In this document: positions 12,101 through 28,969 of the stretch, in pieces
Position numbering within the stretch: position 1 is the first letter of the stretch
Layout of the letters: each line of letters opens with the position of its first letter
NCBI RefSeq assembly: GCF_949628265.1
Contig: NC_088788.1
Location: 32,040,335 to 32,104,334 of the forward strand
DNA length: 64,000 nt
Origin: Cloeon dipterum
Taxonomy: Eukaryota; Arthropoda; Insecta; Ephemeroptera; Baetidae
Reading direction: 5' to 3'
Program-made: the position numbers and the translations under genes
The notes under the pieces: generated by a model
Seen by the model: only the letters and a program-made list of their open reading frames with translations
Databases searched by the model: none
What the model was told of the DNA's origin: nothing

Positions 12101-15100
12101 CTCGGCGGTGTTTTCGCACGAACTCGCTCTCCGCGCGCGGCTCGTTCCCATGTCCTCGAGCTGCTCTCTGCGCTTTACTCTGCTCTTTGCTAGCCGAGCA
12201 CCAGGGGAAATTCGGAGACTGCGACGCGCGGTTTATTCGGCGCTAATGCCGCAGTCGTCACGTCCGACAGGCAACCCGAGACCTTTGCTCTGCTCGCCCC
12301 GAATCGACGACAGACCGCAAACCAACTTCTGCGCTTACGGCTCGAATTCATCTGTTGACTTGCCGAGACCCGGGAAAGCGGAAAACGATACTGTTTTCCG
12401 TGGGATTAGCTTCACCATTGAAGCTCTCATACTCATAACTGTCAAAGTTTTGCGGTGCGTCTCCTTGGTTTTGAATTAAAAAATAGTTCACACGATTGGT
12501 AACCCACGCCTATCAATAATGTAACAAAATCAAAGAACGTTGGAAAGAGTTAAATTAGATGCCAATATGTTACGTGCTTAATAATTAACTTTTTTTTAAA
12601 AAAAATGTGAGTTTTTGCAACGATAGCAATAGGAGGCAAAAACGTTTTTGATAAGAAGCGAAACTTCTCTTATCTAGTGGACATGCAATAACGCTCCTAA
12701 AATCAGAAATGCTCGTCGCTTGCAACACAAACTCTATTTATAGTGTAGTGTGATTTCATCCCTCTCCCTGCTTTTATCCCTTCTGGAGCCACGCATTTCT
12801 GAAGCGTGTTTAATAAATTTTTCTGGATATTATTTTTTACCCGGGAATATCTCTCTTAAATGGAACTGCTATTTTCTATAATAGTAAAAACCACGTGTTT
12901 CAAAAAACGTCATGACTTGCAAGAAATGTTCAAACCACAATTGGAGGCCCAGTTCCTAACATGACGACAAAAATGTGTTATCTTTTTGTGAAGTTGTCAG
13001 TGCTGACAAGTTTGGGGAAATGGAAAGTAGATCATAAAAGCTTATCGATATAGCACGTCATCTGACCCTTTCATTTAGGGTGAGAGGTGAATGAATGAGG
13101 TGACATCGTGTGGAATACACACAGAGGGTTGATCAATTTATTTCAGCAACTTATAGCACCACCCTTTTGCACGCATTTGTAAATTTAAATAGTCCGTTCT
13201 AATAACCGTTGATTTGTCCGGTTAGGGGTAATAAATCCGGGATGTATAAGGTACCTTTGTATTTTCCGCCATTTGAGCTATAGATCGAGAAACTTGCTGA
13301 GACTGAGAGTGGCACTTGCGAAGGTAAATTATAAAACGGTGCGTTAGTACGCGAATGCGAGGTTGCAAAATGTGCTTCGTGAACGTTATAAACTCTCCAT
13401 TGTGCAAAACCGCAGCTAGTTGATGAGTGGAACCATTGTACCGGAAAACTAGTTCAATAAAATGGATAAAAAGCATGGAATATTATATGAAACCTGCTTC
13501 TGTTAAAATGCAAAAAGCAATTATCCAAAACATCCGCCCATTGAAAGCAATATATAAGAAAAACTAGGTCTTATATTGCACGGTTTAAAGACCCAACGAA
13601 CTTTTCTCCATATTGTCGAGTCAATTAGTCTATTTTTTTTTAATTTCATCCGTTTCTTCGATTGGAGTTAAGTTGTAAATTATAAAATATCTTATCGACT
13701 CTTCATAAAGAATTGAGCTATGAGAATTTGGATTTATGATTCTTAATTTATGTATAGATGTTAAATCCTGAAACGGGAGAGGAGAAAAGACACTGAAACT
13801 ATACACCGATGCACGACCTCGTGAGCGTCAAACGAGCACAAAAGATGCATTTTAATCCGAGACGCTAATTCAAAATGATAATTAAGTACGGTTTTCAAAC
13901 AACGATCCTTCCAGCAAATGAACTTTTTGTGAGACCATCCTTGAGGGAAATCTTAAGTCGAAAGGAATTCGAGGGGAAAAGGGCCTCGCTGGTGCGCCTG
14001 TATTATATCGTGACACATGCAGGATCAGGGTCTCGCCTTCCAGAGAGCGAGAGAGAGACAATGTGGGAACTCTGACCCCGACACGAAAACGAGGTCACTC
14101 CCAGAAAGCTGCTGGCACAAAAAGCCGCGACACATCATGAAGCGCACTCATTTGGTGCATTGTTTAGGAAGAAAAAATACGGGGATCTAATTGCAGCTTC
14201 TTTGTGAATTTCGACGAGTGCATTGTCAGGCACGATTGCGAGATTTGTTTCGGCGTCAGCCTAGTGGCGCTAATCGAGCGCAAAAACGTCCACAGTGCGT
14301 GATGGAAAGTCCAAATGCGGCTGTGGAATTAAGGAAACGGCAAGCGAAGCCATATACTACGATATTGCAGAAAAGCCGCAAAATATTCTACCAAAAGAAA
14401 GCTTTAAGACACGTTTGCTTCTATACTGTATAAATCATTCAATTTACTGTAAAATTAGATATTCTATATACCTACTATGACATGAATTATACCGAAGCGC
14501 TGTTCCCTTAAATGAAATGGTATTAATTATAATTAAATAATTATTAATTCAAATTAATTAATGTGTGCTATATTCAAACAAAAATATATATTGCTGCAGA
14601 ATCGAAACGAGACCTCATCATCACTCCTGCGCAAATCATGACTGTGGGTGCAAAATTTTGATAAATGGATATAAACGTTTCAACTTCTACCATATCCCTG
14701 ACCGAATAAGAGAGCTAAAATTTTGTCCCAAGCAGCAAAGCAAACATGAAGTGACCGCTGATTTTTATTCCCTGTCTGTAGTTTCAGTGTTAAACTGTGT
14801 TTTTAGAAACTGTAAGGTAAAAGAGAATTTTTTTCTTGGATATTTTAAAATACCATTTCACCAAAAAGCTACATTTAAAAAAATGTGTGCCACTAACATT
14901 ATTGTACCGTTTATTTCCCTAGTTAGCAGCAGAGGACGCTTGCTGTGCTCATTATATTGTCAGGGGAGCGTGATAGGTGGTAGAAATGTTAACAAAGGTG
15001 AACAATCGCCTACTGATGTTGCGCTGTTCACACTTCTATTAAATGTTTTCCTAGGTAAAAAGTGGTAACGTTTTTGTACACTTTTTGTCACATGAATGGG

Positions 15101-15590
15101 CTTTTTTGTCGCGTTTTCTCCACTAAAGTTTGGCATAGCTGTTGTTTAAAGACGTATTATGTACCTAATGAGCACATATTTCGCCGCGCTTTGCAAACGA
15201 CTCTCTTAATGCTCTTAATCCTCAAATGATGCCTATTCTGAGAGAAGAAAACATTACGTGATCCGCGCAGATCAGAGAAGCTATCTCTCACACGATGGTG
15301 CGAGTGAGACATAAAAAGAGAGACGAGGACGACAGATAGCGATCGGCAGTAAAATACTCGCACTAATTAATTTCAAAGAGATGCAGATTTGGGCGTAGCA
15401 AACGCGGCGTTTGTGTGTAATAAACAGTGCCCATTTGACTGCTGCTTTATTCGCAATTAAAATGCGCAGCGCGATGAGCACAGCGTGGCCTGCGAGGCTG
15501 GATGCTGCACCTGTTGCCCGACCGGCGATGACTCCTACCTCCGCCTCTGTACATGAAAGAAGTGGAAACGCGCATTTGTTCGATACGTGT

Positions 15591-15613
15591 TCTCTCTCTC
15601 TCTCTCTCTCTCT
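15591..15613. repeat. (TC)n microsatellite
   Basis: Perfect alternating TC run of about 11 units. It stands 86 bases before an opposite-sense (GA)n tract, so the two could pair as a hairpin. Confidence 0.95.
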
Positions 15614-15697
15614 TGAGAGTACACAGCGTACGAGGAGCTGGCTTTTTACCCAGGCGCGGCTGCGGGAAAGAGAGATGCTTTCTAAACCAGTCCTTGG

Positions 15698-15699
<2 letters not shown>

Positions 15700-15779
<80 letters not shown>
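15700..15779. repeat. (GA)n microsatellite, about 40 units
   Basis: Uninterrupted GA dinucleotide repeat of about 80 bases. Open frames across it (Glu-Arg or Ser-Leu repeats) are artefacts of the repeat. Confidence 0.98.
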
Positions 15780-15784
<5 letters not shown>

Positions 15785-18003
15785 AAAAGGACACTTGTTG
15801 TTTTGCAAGTCAAAAGTCAATGAAACCTACAAGGCGTGACTGACGTCTGCTCAAGAGCGAGGAAACCTGATTATGCATAAGTTTGGACAGACGAGGTGCG
15901 AAAAATTGTTTCTGTCTGTCTGTCTGCCGACCTGATAATTTCTTTTGACGGCTAATTTCGTTGAAGCCGACCTGCATGCAGGAGTGATTGATTTTTTAAT
16001 TTAACCCCAGCTCAATCAGTGCGCTGATAACTTTTGTATTTTTCGTTTTATTTTTTTTGCTCAAATGTTGCTTGATATTTAGGCAAGAATACGCATAGCA
16101 CATATGTTGTAAATATTTGTTAAGATGGGGGAAAACCTGTCAGATATAAATGGGGAAGAAATTTTTGTGCCTTGTTTTGATAGGTCTTTAAGTTTATTTG
16201 TCTCTACATACACCGTAACAGAAGAGATGCGTACATCTGTGACCTCAATGTCACATTGATTTTCTTTGGGGGATTACATTTTTCCTTACGACAGCCTTAG
16301 GAAATTTCAAAACTCACCCAAGAAGTATTGGTCAAGCCTCTAATCGCTTAGGTAAACTAAGCAACGATCGCATGCGTTTATTTTTAAAAAGTATGATTTT
16401 ATGGAGCGAAAAGTAAGCTTTTAGATTTGTGACCAACAAGACACAATTTTGATAAAATTAAAGAGGATTGAAACTGCAAAAGCCTGGAAAATACTTGTTG
16501 CCAATGCATGAACTCATCCCTTTAGATTTCAGTTGAAGCCAAAATTGAACTAAGTATAGAACTGTAAACTTTTTGGAAAAGTGGCTGCAAAGTTAGCATG
16601 CTTTTCAAGGATTGTCTCCCTACTTGAAATCTGATTTTATTTCGAAACAAAAAGAGTATCCAAAAAATGTTTCATACAGTGTTTAATAGATTTTGACGAA
16701 AGGAATTGAAATCTCCCAAGAAAATGTGGTCACGTGCAGTAAAAAATGTTTTATGAAATTTAAATTTTATTTGAATTTTTACTGTAGCAAGCTCCATTTC
16801 GACTGTTGGAAATTGGAGAGCAAATTGTTTATTATCGATCTTATTACATCCAAAAATTCAAATATTTTCCAATTGCTCTCCTGTATCAATTAATCCTGCA
16901 CTTCAATTAGCAGGATTGCTGCAGTGAAAATCAAAAACTAAATTAAATTTACGCGTCTATGATTTGAGAGTTTCTACGCACTTGGCACACAACAATCAGA
17001 TTATAAAAGTTTGGGGTCCCATATGCGTTTATCAAAATAATTCTTCCGTGCCGACCCTAATTAACAATGGTGATGAGTGCCGCCGAAAGTGAATCGGTAA
17101 AATTAAAACGAATACACAGACAATCGAAGCGGAAGGTGGTTAATTGGGGCGTGCGACAAAACAAAAGCCGAAGCGAGAATTGGGATCAGCGGTGCCGCGA
17201 AAACGAGAGCGCCAGGCCGCGCTTTTTGACGATAAGGGCAGATAGAGAGTGAAATTGGTAAAAGCGAGCAACTAACAGGAATTCCGACAAACTGGGTGAC
17301 TAGGAAGTGTGATTAGACCGTGAAATGCACGGCGGACACCAGGCAAACATGCATTTATCAACAGACTGGACTTTGTTGGAAAACAAATTCGTTTTTTACG
17401 CGCGGATTCGATGAGTGGAGCCGCACAATGGGCGTCGATTTGATTTCCAGCATGCTCCAATGCATTAATTTCCATTGAGGCGGCCCTCAATGGGACAAAC
17501 AGGGTATATTTTCTCGTTTAGGATCGCACGTGAAATCGAATCTGGTTTTAAATTACACACCCGACGGACCAGCAGCTGGATGACGAATTTCGTGAGTCGG
17601 GTTCGCTTGTCCAGCGAGCGACTCGCTTGGTGACACAACGGTGCGGGAATGTAAATCAACTGATACCCTGCTCGGTAATCAATGGTAATAGGAGAAATCT
17701 AGTGATAAATTTTGTTGAAAGTGAAATGCAGTGCGTGCGATTACACGGCAGGCAAAGATAAATTTCGATTGATATGAAAATTAGAGAGAAATCCGATCTA
17801 AAAGAATAAATAATGCTCCTAGATTAAAAACAACCCTAGCAATTTGCTTTAAATGGTGTTGATATGATATAGATGGAGGAAACATGTAAAAAATCTTCAT
17901 TGTATTTGCAAAATCTAAGAATTAAAGCGACCCGGAAGCAATAATTGCACCTTTCCTCACTGCGTCAATGAAATTAATTTGGTGTACAACATTTACGCGT
18001 TAA

Positions 18004-18203
18004 TATTCCCTGCATCGTCGATGGGAAAAACGCTCGAGAGATTTGTCCGAGATGAAATGGTCAAATTTTTAGACGAAAAGAAAATAATTCCAAATTGCTT
18101 GCATGGATTTACGGGAAAGAGAACCCTACTCACAGGTACGATTGATGAGTGGACGATGGCCCTGGACGAGGAGAGCGGCGAGCATATTTATACAGTGTTT
18201 TAA
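18004..18203 (+). mobile_element. Non-LTR retrotransposon relic: reverse transcriptase fragment
   Basis: One frame reads SSMGKTLERFVRDEMV, then KFLDEKKIIPNCLHGFTGKR, then TIDEWTMALDEE. This is the early palm/finger part of reverse transcriptases of the jockey/CR1 kind (SS..K.LER.....M..FL....I...QHGF..GRST). The normal Q-H-G-F-R is here L-H-G-F-T. The frame stops at 18203 and the catalytic (F/Y)-x-D-D block is absent. A LINE-like 3' tail follows on the same strand at 18516-18565, so this is an internally deleted dead copy. Confidence 0.75.
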
Positions 18204-18515
18204 AGAAAACCACACATGCGCCTTATCTCCAAGCTTGACCAATATTGCATATTGCATAAGAGGGCAAGTGCCGAAATATGGCTCTGAAACTTCATGACTG
18301 CGGTCAGGAACTCACAATCAATTACTATCAGACTTTCAGTTTTAAAATTTCACAAAATTTTCACAATGATGTATGTTTATTGCAGGGTTGTGTAGTGAAA
18401 CATGAACATTATGCATGCTACACAAACATTTTGAAATGTAAACACTATATTACTTTTATATTGTTAATTTCGACTAATTTGTAAATGAGCGAATAGGAAT
18501 TGAGAAGCTCCACGT

Positions 18516-18565
18516 TCTGTAGTGCTGTGTGTATATACAAATAAAGTAAACTAAACTAAACAAAA
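18516..18565 (+). mobile_element. LINE-like 3' terminus
   Basis: The segment ends in TATATACAAATAAAGTAAAC followed by short tandem CTAAA units. A final AATAAAGTAAA plus simple 3' repeats is common at the ends of insect CR1/jockey elements. It is on the same strand and 310 bases downstream of the reverse transcriptase relic, so both probably come from one insertion. Confidence 0.5.
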
Positions 18566-19193
18566 TACTTCAACTTTCAACATGAATAACCCACTAAAAT
18601 AAAGTTATTTTACTGAACTGAATAAATAAAAAGCGGCGATTCAAACAATTAATAAAAATAATTTGAGCCAAGGTTGAAAAATAAGTTTAAAATAAATCAA
18701 CTTTCAAAGCTGATCTCAACTGCAATTTAAAAAGCGAATGAATTCATTTTTCTCATTACGCTTAACTTCCTTGATACGTAATCGCATGTTTTATTCCAAG
18801 ACCACTTTGTACAAGCCATTACACTCACGACATCCTTTTTCCTATTGTCAGCCCCACCAGACGAGTGCGACAATTTAACGAAATCACAGTTACAACTCTC
18901 CGCGAATTCCCACGAGCATTATCAATGGGTGCAACAATGAGTGCACACGCAGACTGAATCAGCCATGCAGTCTGGAGATTTGCAAAGCCGATTGTGCGTA
19001 AAATGAAGCTTAATTGCTTATCGACGGCGTGTTTCCACTTGTAAAATCGCGAGAGTGAATCTTGAAGGTTCAAAAGAGCCTGACGGAGCAGCAGTCCAAG
19101 CGCGAAAAACGAGCAAAAACGGCTGCGGAGCGCAAAAAGCGCGGAGGCGTGTGAGTATGAATGAGTTGAGAACGAGAGAGCAGGACACCTTCG

Positions 19194-19214
19194 GTGGCGG
19201 CGGCGGCGGCGGCA
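19194..19214. repeat. Short GGC trinucleotide repeat
   Basis: About seven GGC units in a GC-rich patch within the presumed Cad99C first intron. No coding frame is supported. Confidence 0.8.
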
Positions 19215-19818
19215 GCGAGGGATTTTATCATTTATGCCCGTGTGTTACCGTTATTAGCATCGGAGGATCGGAGCCGAGCGCTGAGCGTGTGTGTGAGTAA
19301 GGCAGAGAAGAAGTGCACCTGACGCGCGGCGTTGCCACTTTGGCCCCCTGACTGACCTCACCTGCGAGGTGGATTTTCACTCTTAACACCAGCATCCACA
19401 TCAACAACCACCTCCGAAAATTAATAATGCGTGCGTCTGTTTGTCTGGCTGCCCAGCTAAGCGTGCAGAATTGCTCGCCGAGCGAGACGCACGCGGGCGC
19501 AACAATTAAGAAATAAAACTGACCGGCGGAGATGCTCCATCAGACGAATAGAGATGAATAATCTCACAGGCTAAACAAGGAAATGCCGGTGTCGTTTTAA
19601 ATGGCGCTTTGCATCATACAATATGCGACTCATAAATGATTTAGAATAGGAAAATTCCTATTCAAAGGAATGTTCTCGCATTCTCTTCTTGATTGATAAA
19701 TTTTGTACGTGTTGTTCTTGGCCAGAAAAGATCATAAACTCATACGTGTATATATAAATACATTCGCTTTCCTTTCACTTGACCCGCCCCCGCCGACCCC
19801 GGTTGTTTTCTTGCTCAC

Positions 19819-20282
19819 CTGATTTTGGTCTCACTTCTCAGGTTTCCATCGTCCGAGGGTCCGTGCGTCGGCCCTGAATAGTCTTCGGCCTCTCGAGGAT
19901 TCGGCCGCCGCTGCTGCTCGAGCCCTGGCCGATCCGAAAGCACGTTGCCTGACACACTCAAAGCGAATCGCAACCTTAACTCAACTGGCGTACCGACGGC
20001 TCGGCTCGATCGCTCGACTGTGAGCAACCTGCGGCCAGGGCGAGGGGGAGAGAGAGACACGGCAGGTTGCGCGTTGGGCGCACTGTGGCGCTGCCCCTCG
20101 GTCAGGACGCAAACTGCTCGAGCTGAACGAACTCGTTTTCGGTGCTCGGGCTCAGAGGCGCGGGCATGGACGCACTCACCGCAAATAACAGCAGGATAAT
20201 TTTGATAATTATAGTGCACTTTTATGATCATCTTCTGCACGCTCGCCCGCACACAGACTCTGCAGTAAAATTGGTCTAACAA
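19819..20282 (-). promoter_or_regulatory. Candidate noncoding first exon and promoter of the Cad99C-like gene
   Basis: The Cad99C-like signal-peptide exon is preceded by a spliced acceptor at 9131 (ctttgtttcag), so a 5' UTR exon must lie upstream on the minus strand. The best candidate is this GC-rich stretch, which ends in a strong donor (aaatcag|gtgagc) after 19819 on the minus strand. It sits between the cadherin and the next gene, as a first exon should. No recognisable protein is encoded. The transcription start is not resolved. The inferred first intron (9131-19818) would be about 10.7 kb. Confidence 0.4.
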
Positions 20283-22501
20283 ATAAATCTACAAGCAAGC
20301 TTAATATAAAAAAACTAAGAATGTTGATCGATGAATTTGTAAATTACGTGAGGTATAAATCAGAAATTAATTTGAATTATTGAAAATTTCGTTCAAAGGA
20401 GGTATTTCTGATGTTAAAAAAATCTCAACCGACGAGGACAAGTCCGTGTATTTCTTCATCGTCAATATGATAATATTTTTTGCACGTGAATATGATCCTT
20501 TTATTTTCTAAGTAGATATCAATCTAACTTTTTGAAAGTGGATTACATTTTAAAATTCATGCACAAATATATTCAATTTACCATACTATTGACTGTTGCG
20601 TTAAAACTACGGATATAAATTATAAATTAATATTCAAATTATTTAATAAAGAATATAAAAATAAAAATAACAATTAGTAGATTTTAAAGATATTTCTCTC
20701 CTTAAATCAATTCATTTATATGACAATACATAGGAGGACAAATAAAAATCTCAATGAGTAGACACGATTCACATAGAGAAATAAGATTCCTACTTTTAGT
20801 CCGTACCGAGAAAGTCTTTTTTTATATTGACGATTAACCCTTTTTGCATAACAGCCATAATAAAAATTCTCAGCCGAATTTAAAGACTGACTGGTGAGGC
20901 CAACAATTTTTTAAAGTAAATTTTAACAGAAATAAAGGCTGGTGGCCAAATTTTACTCTGGCACTTTTTGTATCTTCGATTTTGTGACCGGCGGCTGGTG
21001 CGGCGCAGCGCGGCTGGCTGTCAGTGAGACCTCTAGCTAGATTTCGCTTTCGTACTTACACCGCAGATATATCCCAAATTACTCTGGCAAAGCGTACCAG
21101 TCTGATCATTGCCAAAATATTTCGAATCGCAAATGTATGATGCTTACTGCTTGAAATGCGAACTAACAACTTAAACGTACAATTATTTGAATATGATTAT
21201 TTACTATACAGCTACTAAATATTACTCTTTTCCTCCGTGTTATGTGATCACAGAACCGTCTGCCGACAGAGTACGTTATGGCACCGAAAAAGCATCGGAA
21301 TTTTCTATAGCCATATATATATTCAGCTCAGGACCAGCTTTAAATAGGAGAGATACCAGCGGCATTTTAACTGACATAATCTTAGTCCCCGCGTCGTTAG
21401 CATTGCTCTGGAGCCACTGGACAGATGGATTTCGACAGAGGAGCTTATACGCTGAGAGACATAAAGTAATTCACAGAATCCAAGCTATTTAATAGTATAT
21501 ACTCAAACTTCTTTAAATTGATTCATGTGGACGGTTTCATTTTAGTATTAAACTGAAAACTTGACAATACGCTTTAGAGCTATTAAAAATCGCACGAAGC
21601 GCTTTTTCTAGAATAATTGAGGGCCAACAAAGAAGATTCGAAAAATTGAGCCAGTGACCGGACGTGTGTACTGTGAATACTGTATTGAAAGAAGCAAGAC
21701 GGCTGTGGATTCAGCGAGTGCATCGAAATTAATAAAGTTAGTAGAATGGTGGGGGAGCTCCCTGCTGCATGCAAAGCAGACGTGTTTTATAATAATAATA
21801 ATGATTAAAACCTGCGTTCGCACTGACCGCAGATGCGCCACGCAAGTTTCTTAGCGTGGTACACAAATAAATTTTATTCGCACTGGGGGAGACTAGACAT
21901 TTTTAATAAACCTTGGAGCATTTTTCGAGTGTTTTAGATTCAAATTTTAAAAATATAATAAATTAACTTTAACCCTTTTCAACCTGCAAAGGCGCAGCAT
22001 TTTTTTATAAAAACATAAGGGCAAGTGGAAACGGCGGGTTGGATCTAAAAATACAATCATTTTTCTGTATATAACACCGATTTAATCAGCACAAAATCGT
22101 TCATGAGATGAACTTGGCCTGTATTTGTCCCTTTTTAAAAAAAGTCACTTGTCCTTTTTCGCCACAGTAGAAAGGTGCATGTTCAAAAATAAACTTAATA
22201 GTATTGTGCCAAATATACCATGGTCGTAGGTTCAGGTTTGCTAAAAATAGCTCGTGTTGCTGGGCTAACGAGAGGTGTTGTGTAACGGAGAAGGAATAAA
22301 TAAAACGAAGCACGTGACCACCGTTGATGATGTGCGTCGTGGAATTAATACATATATATTTTATCTTGTCTTGGACGAGAGAGGGAGAGCGTTGGCCGTG
22401 CATCCACCCTGAGGACAAGCACGCATGCGTCCTCCGTGTCTTAAGAGCTTACCCAGCTCTGAAATATACACCAGTCGAGTGTCTCACGTCTCTCTGAAAA
22501 C
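20283..22501. other. Intergenic region between the Cad99C-like gene and KMO (divergent)
   Basis: AT-rich sequence without recognisable genes. The segment 20878-21048 has ends and interior blocks resembling the element at 37475-37710 (GGCTGGCTGTCAGTGAGACC against GGCTGGCTGAGACC), so it may be an old copy. The KMO promoter and 5' UTR must lie within roughly the last few hundred bases. Confidence 0.5.
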
Positions 22502-27009
<4,508 letters not shown>

Positions 27010-27117
27010 GATCAGTGCCTTGAAATACCCAAAATACATGAGAAACTGGAACCTCTCAGACCGACCATTATTTCTACATATTTGTAAATTTCACTGCCTT
27101 TTCCTTTAGCGGGACCA

Positions 27118-27123
27118 AATAAA
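27118..27123 (+). terminator. Poly(A) signal of KMO
   Basis: AATAAA 109 bases after the KMO stop codon. It lies before the oppositely oriented eL14 3' end. Confidence 0.6.
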
Positions 27124-27248
27124 ATATAACTATCCTGACCATTCACTAGAAATTAAGTTTTGTCTATTGATACTATTCATTCTGTTTTTTCCTGAGCAGT
27201 ATTGAATTATTTGAAATGAAATTTGACAGTTTTAAGAGATAGGCGTTT

Positions 27249-27254
27249 TTTATT
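27249..27254 (-). terminator. Poly(A) signal of eL14
   Basis: AATAAA on the minus strand close behind the stop codon at 27267. Confidence 0.6.
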
Positions 27255-27266
27255 TAACATACAAGC

Positions 27267-28590
27267 TTACTTCTTTCCCTTGCCCTTGGCGGCAGCCTTG
27301 GCCGCAGCATTCTTAGGGTTGGCGGTCTTCTTGCTGCGTTTCCTGGCAGGGAAAGTACGGCCTGAGCGCGCAGCCTTTGTCTTCAGCTTCTGGTACACTC
27401 TAGTGATAATGCGATTGCGAGTCTGGCGCGCACGGCCAAGCTTGAAGCGGTCGAAATCAGTAAGCTCCGATCTCTGCAAATAAGGAAATTATCAGCCAAA
27501 ATTCTTTTCAACGCAGTTTTAACATATTTCCAAGTTAGCTCTGGCTGCTGCCAATTAAATTTCGATCAAAACAATAGAGAAAGAGAAACAATCAATTCGC
27601 ACCCTCTTCCTGGCGTCAATTTTATGGGCCCAACTGCTCTCAGCCCACTTTTCACTGATCTGGGCTTCCTTCCAGGACTTGCGGACAATTCTGGTGGGCG
27701 AGGTGTAGGTCAGGGGAAACTTGAACTTCGTCAGATGCATCTGCTTGAAGCGCACAGCTGTCCGGGGCACGCCGGACTCGGGTCCATCAACCAGAGCCTG
27801 CAATGAAACATTCATTGTCAATTTATGCTTGCATAACTTCATACAATGTGGTTGAAAGAACATAATTCAGTGACGCAAATATATAATCATGTACGATCAG
27901 ACGGCAATTCCTATTTTTTAGTATCATCATAATGGACCACGAAGTATGTTAAAATAATAATTACACATAGATACTTACCCTGGTTTGGTCAATAACATCC
28001 ACAATGGTGCATAATTTGCCACTGTGAATGCCTTCGGCGATGTACGCCACTCGGCCTGGCTCAACGAACCTTTGGAATGGCTGTAACAAACATAATATAT
28101 ATTTCATTGAGCTATTAACATATAAAACGTGATTTACAATGAAATATAGCTAACTTTTAATTAAAATATATCGCTAAATTTCAGTCATGCAATTCAATTT
28201 CACCTTTAGCTCGGAATTCAAGATGCTAAAAGACACCAATGTTTAAAAGACCGCACCATGGACTTAGGAACCAGGTTAGACGCAAAGGTTGAATTTAGTT
28301 TCCACAGTACAAATCCGAATGAATTCACTCGCATTTTTTATAACAATTTAGGTAAAAATTACTCTAAATTGTGAGCGTTATTAATCCAGATCGGCATGCT
28401 TTCTACAGTAAACCACGTGGCAACGCGGTGTAATGTTTACAGGCAGATAAAATATTTAGGAGGGCAGCATTTTTAAGCCGAATTATAAGCAAAGACTATT
28501 AAGTAGTTGTTTACGGATGTTTTTTCCAGAAAATACGCTCAATATTAGAATAATTTCTCAAAATTACAGCGCCCGGCGCGTACTCACCAT
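27267..28590 (-). CDS. RpL14: Ribosomal protein eL14 (RpL14)
   Basis: Component of the large cytosolic ribosomal subunit. Exons on the minus strand: 28590-28588 (ATG only), 28080-27979, 27797-27603, 27473-27267. They give 168 residues. The second exon encodes [17 protein letters not shown] with a KOW-type fold, then IVDVIDQTR. The third encodes GVPRTAV and [19 protein letters not shown], which match the eL14 core. The last starts at [12 protein letters not shown] and ends in a lysine/alanine-rich tail, as in animal eL14. An initiator-only first exon splitting directly after ATG is a common ribosomal protein arrangement. A poly(A) signal (AATAAA on the minus strand, 27254-27249) lies only 12 bases past the stop, giving the short 3' UTR typical of this class. 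It diverges from the SFT2D3-like gene. Confidence 0.97.
28081..28587 (-). other. eL14 intron 1
   Basis: 507-base intron directly after the start codon. Ribosomal protein introns in animals often host box C/D or H/ACA snoRNAs. I could not identify convincing boxes with flanking stems here by eye. Confidence 0.6.
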
Positions 28591-28969
28591 GTCGCTAGAC
28601 GTCAAGAATAATGGCCGACCAAACGTACCAGGCTGACGACAAACACTGCTCTAGTTTTCTTGATGCACACCATGACTTTGAAAGTAACTTATTCAATAGC
28701 TAAGTGAATGTGTGCAAAAAAATTATATTAATTTGAGTTTGTAAAAAATTAATTTTGCAAGAATAAGGTAACTTTAAAATACTTTATTTGTGGGAAACAT
28801 TATTGTGACCTGTTTTTAAATTATTGGCGCGAAAATTTAAATTTTGTGTTGACATTGACTACTACTATTACGCGACATGGTTTGAGTGAGCTGTTTGTAG
28901 GAAGTCTTATTGTTAGTCGTGACAGTATGCTACTTTAAGTTGAGGAGTTTGCTTGAAAAATTTGTGGAA
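28591..28969. promoter_or_regulatory. Shared divergent promoter of eL14 (-) and SFT2D3-like (+)
   Basis: Only 379 bases separate the two start codons, which point away from each other. Both transcription starts must lie here unless one uses a distant upstream exon. No clear TATA box was seen on either strand. Confidence 0.6.

Larger units (their letters stand above)
9131..19818 (-). other. Presumed first intron of the Cad99C-like gene, about 10.7 kb
   Basis: No protein exon was recognised on either strand except a retrotransposon relic at 18004-18565. GC-richer, less repetitive patches occur at about 9200-9760, 11960-12400, 17040-17660 and 19050-19550. They have no coding signature and could be enhancers or promoter-proximal elements. 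A long GA microsatellite lies at 15700-15779. The intron status depends on the candidate first exon at 19819-20282. Confidence 0.4.

Noticed and set aside
12108-12479. GC-rich open frame of 123 codons in the presumed Cad99C first intron
   Set aside because: No recognised domain, no splice context, arginine/serine/proline-rich as expected from a GC-rich noncoding patch.
14565-15068. Plus-strand open frame of 167 codons
   Set aside because: It begins at a GTG, has no family resemblance and lies in AT-rich sequence; chance is the simplest explanation.
15411-15843. Several open frames rich in Glu-Arg or Ser-Leu repeats
   Set aside because: Created by the GA/TC microsatellites.
16770-16880. Partial inverted repeat around GGAGAGCAATTG
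   Set aside because: Only about 13 bases pair across some 60 bases of AT-rich loop; not clearly above chance.
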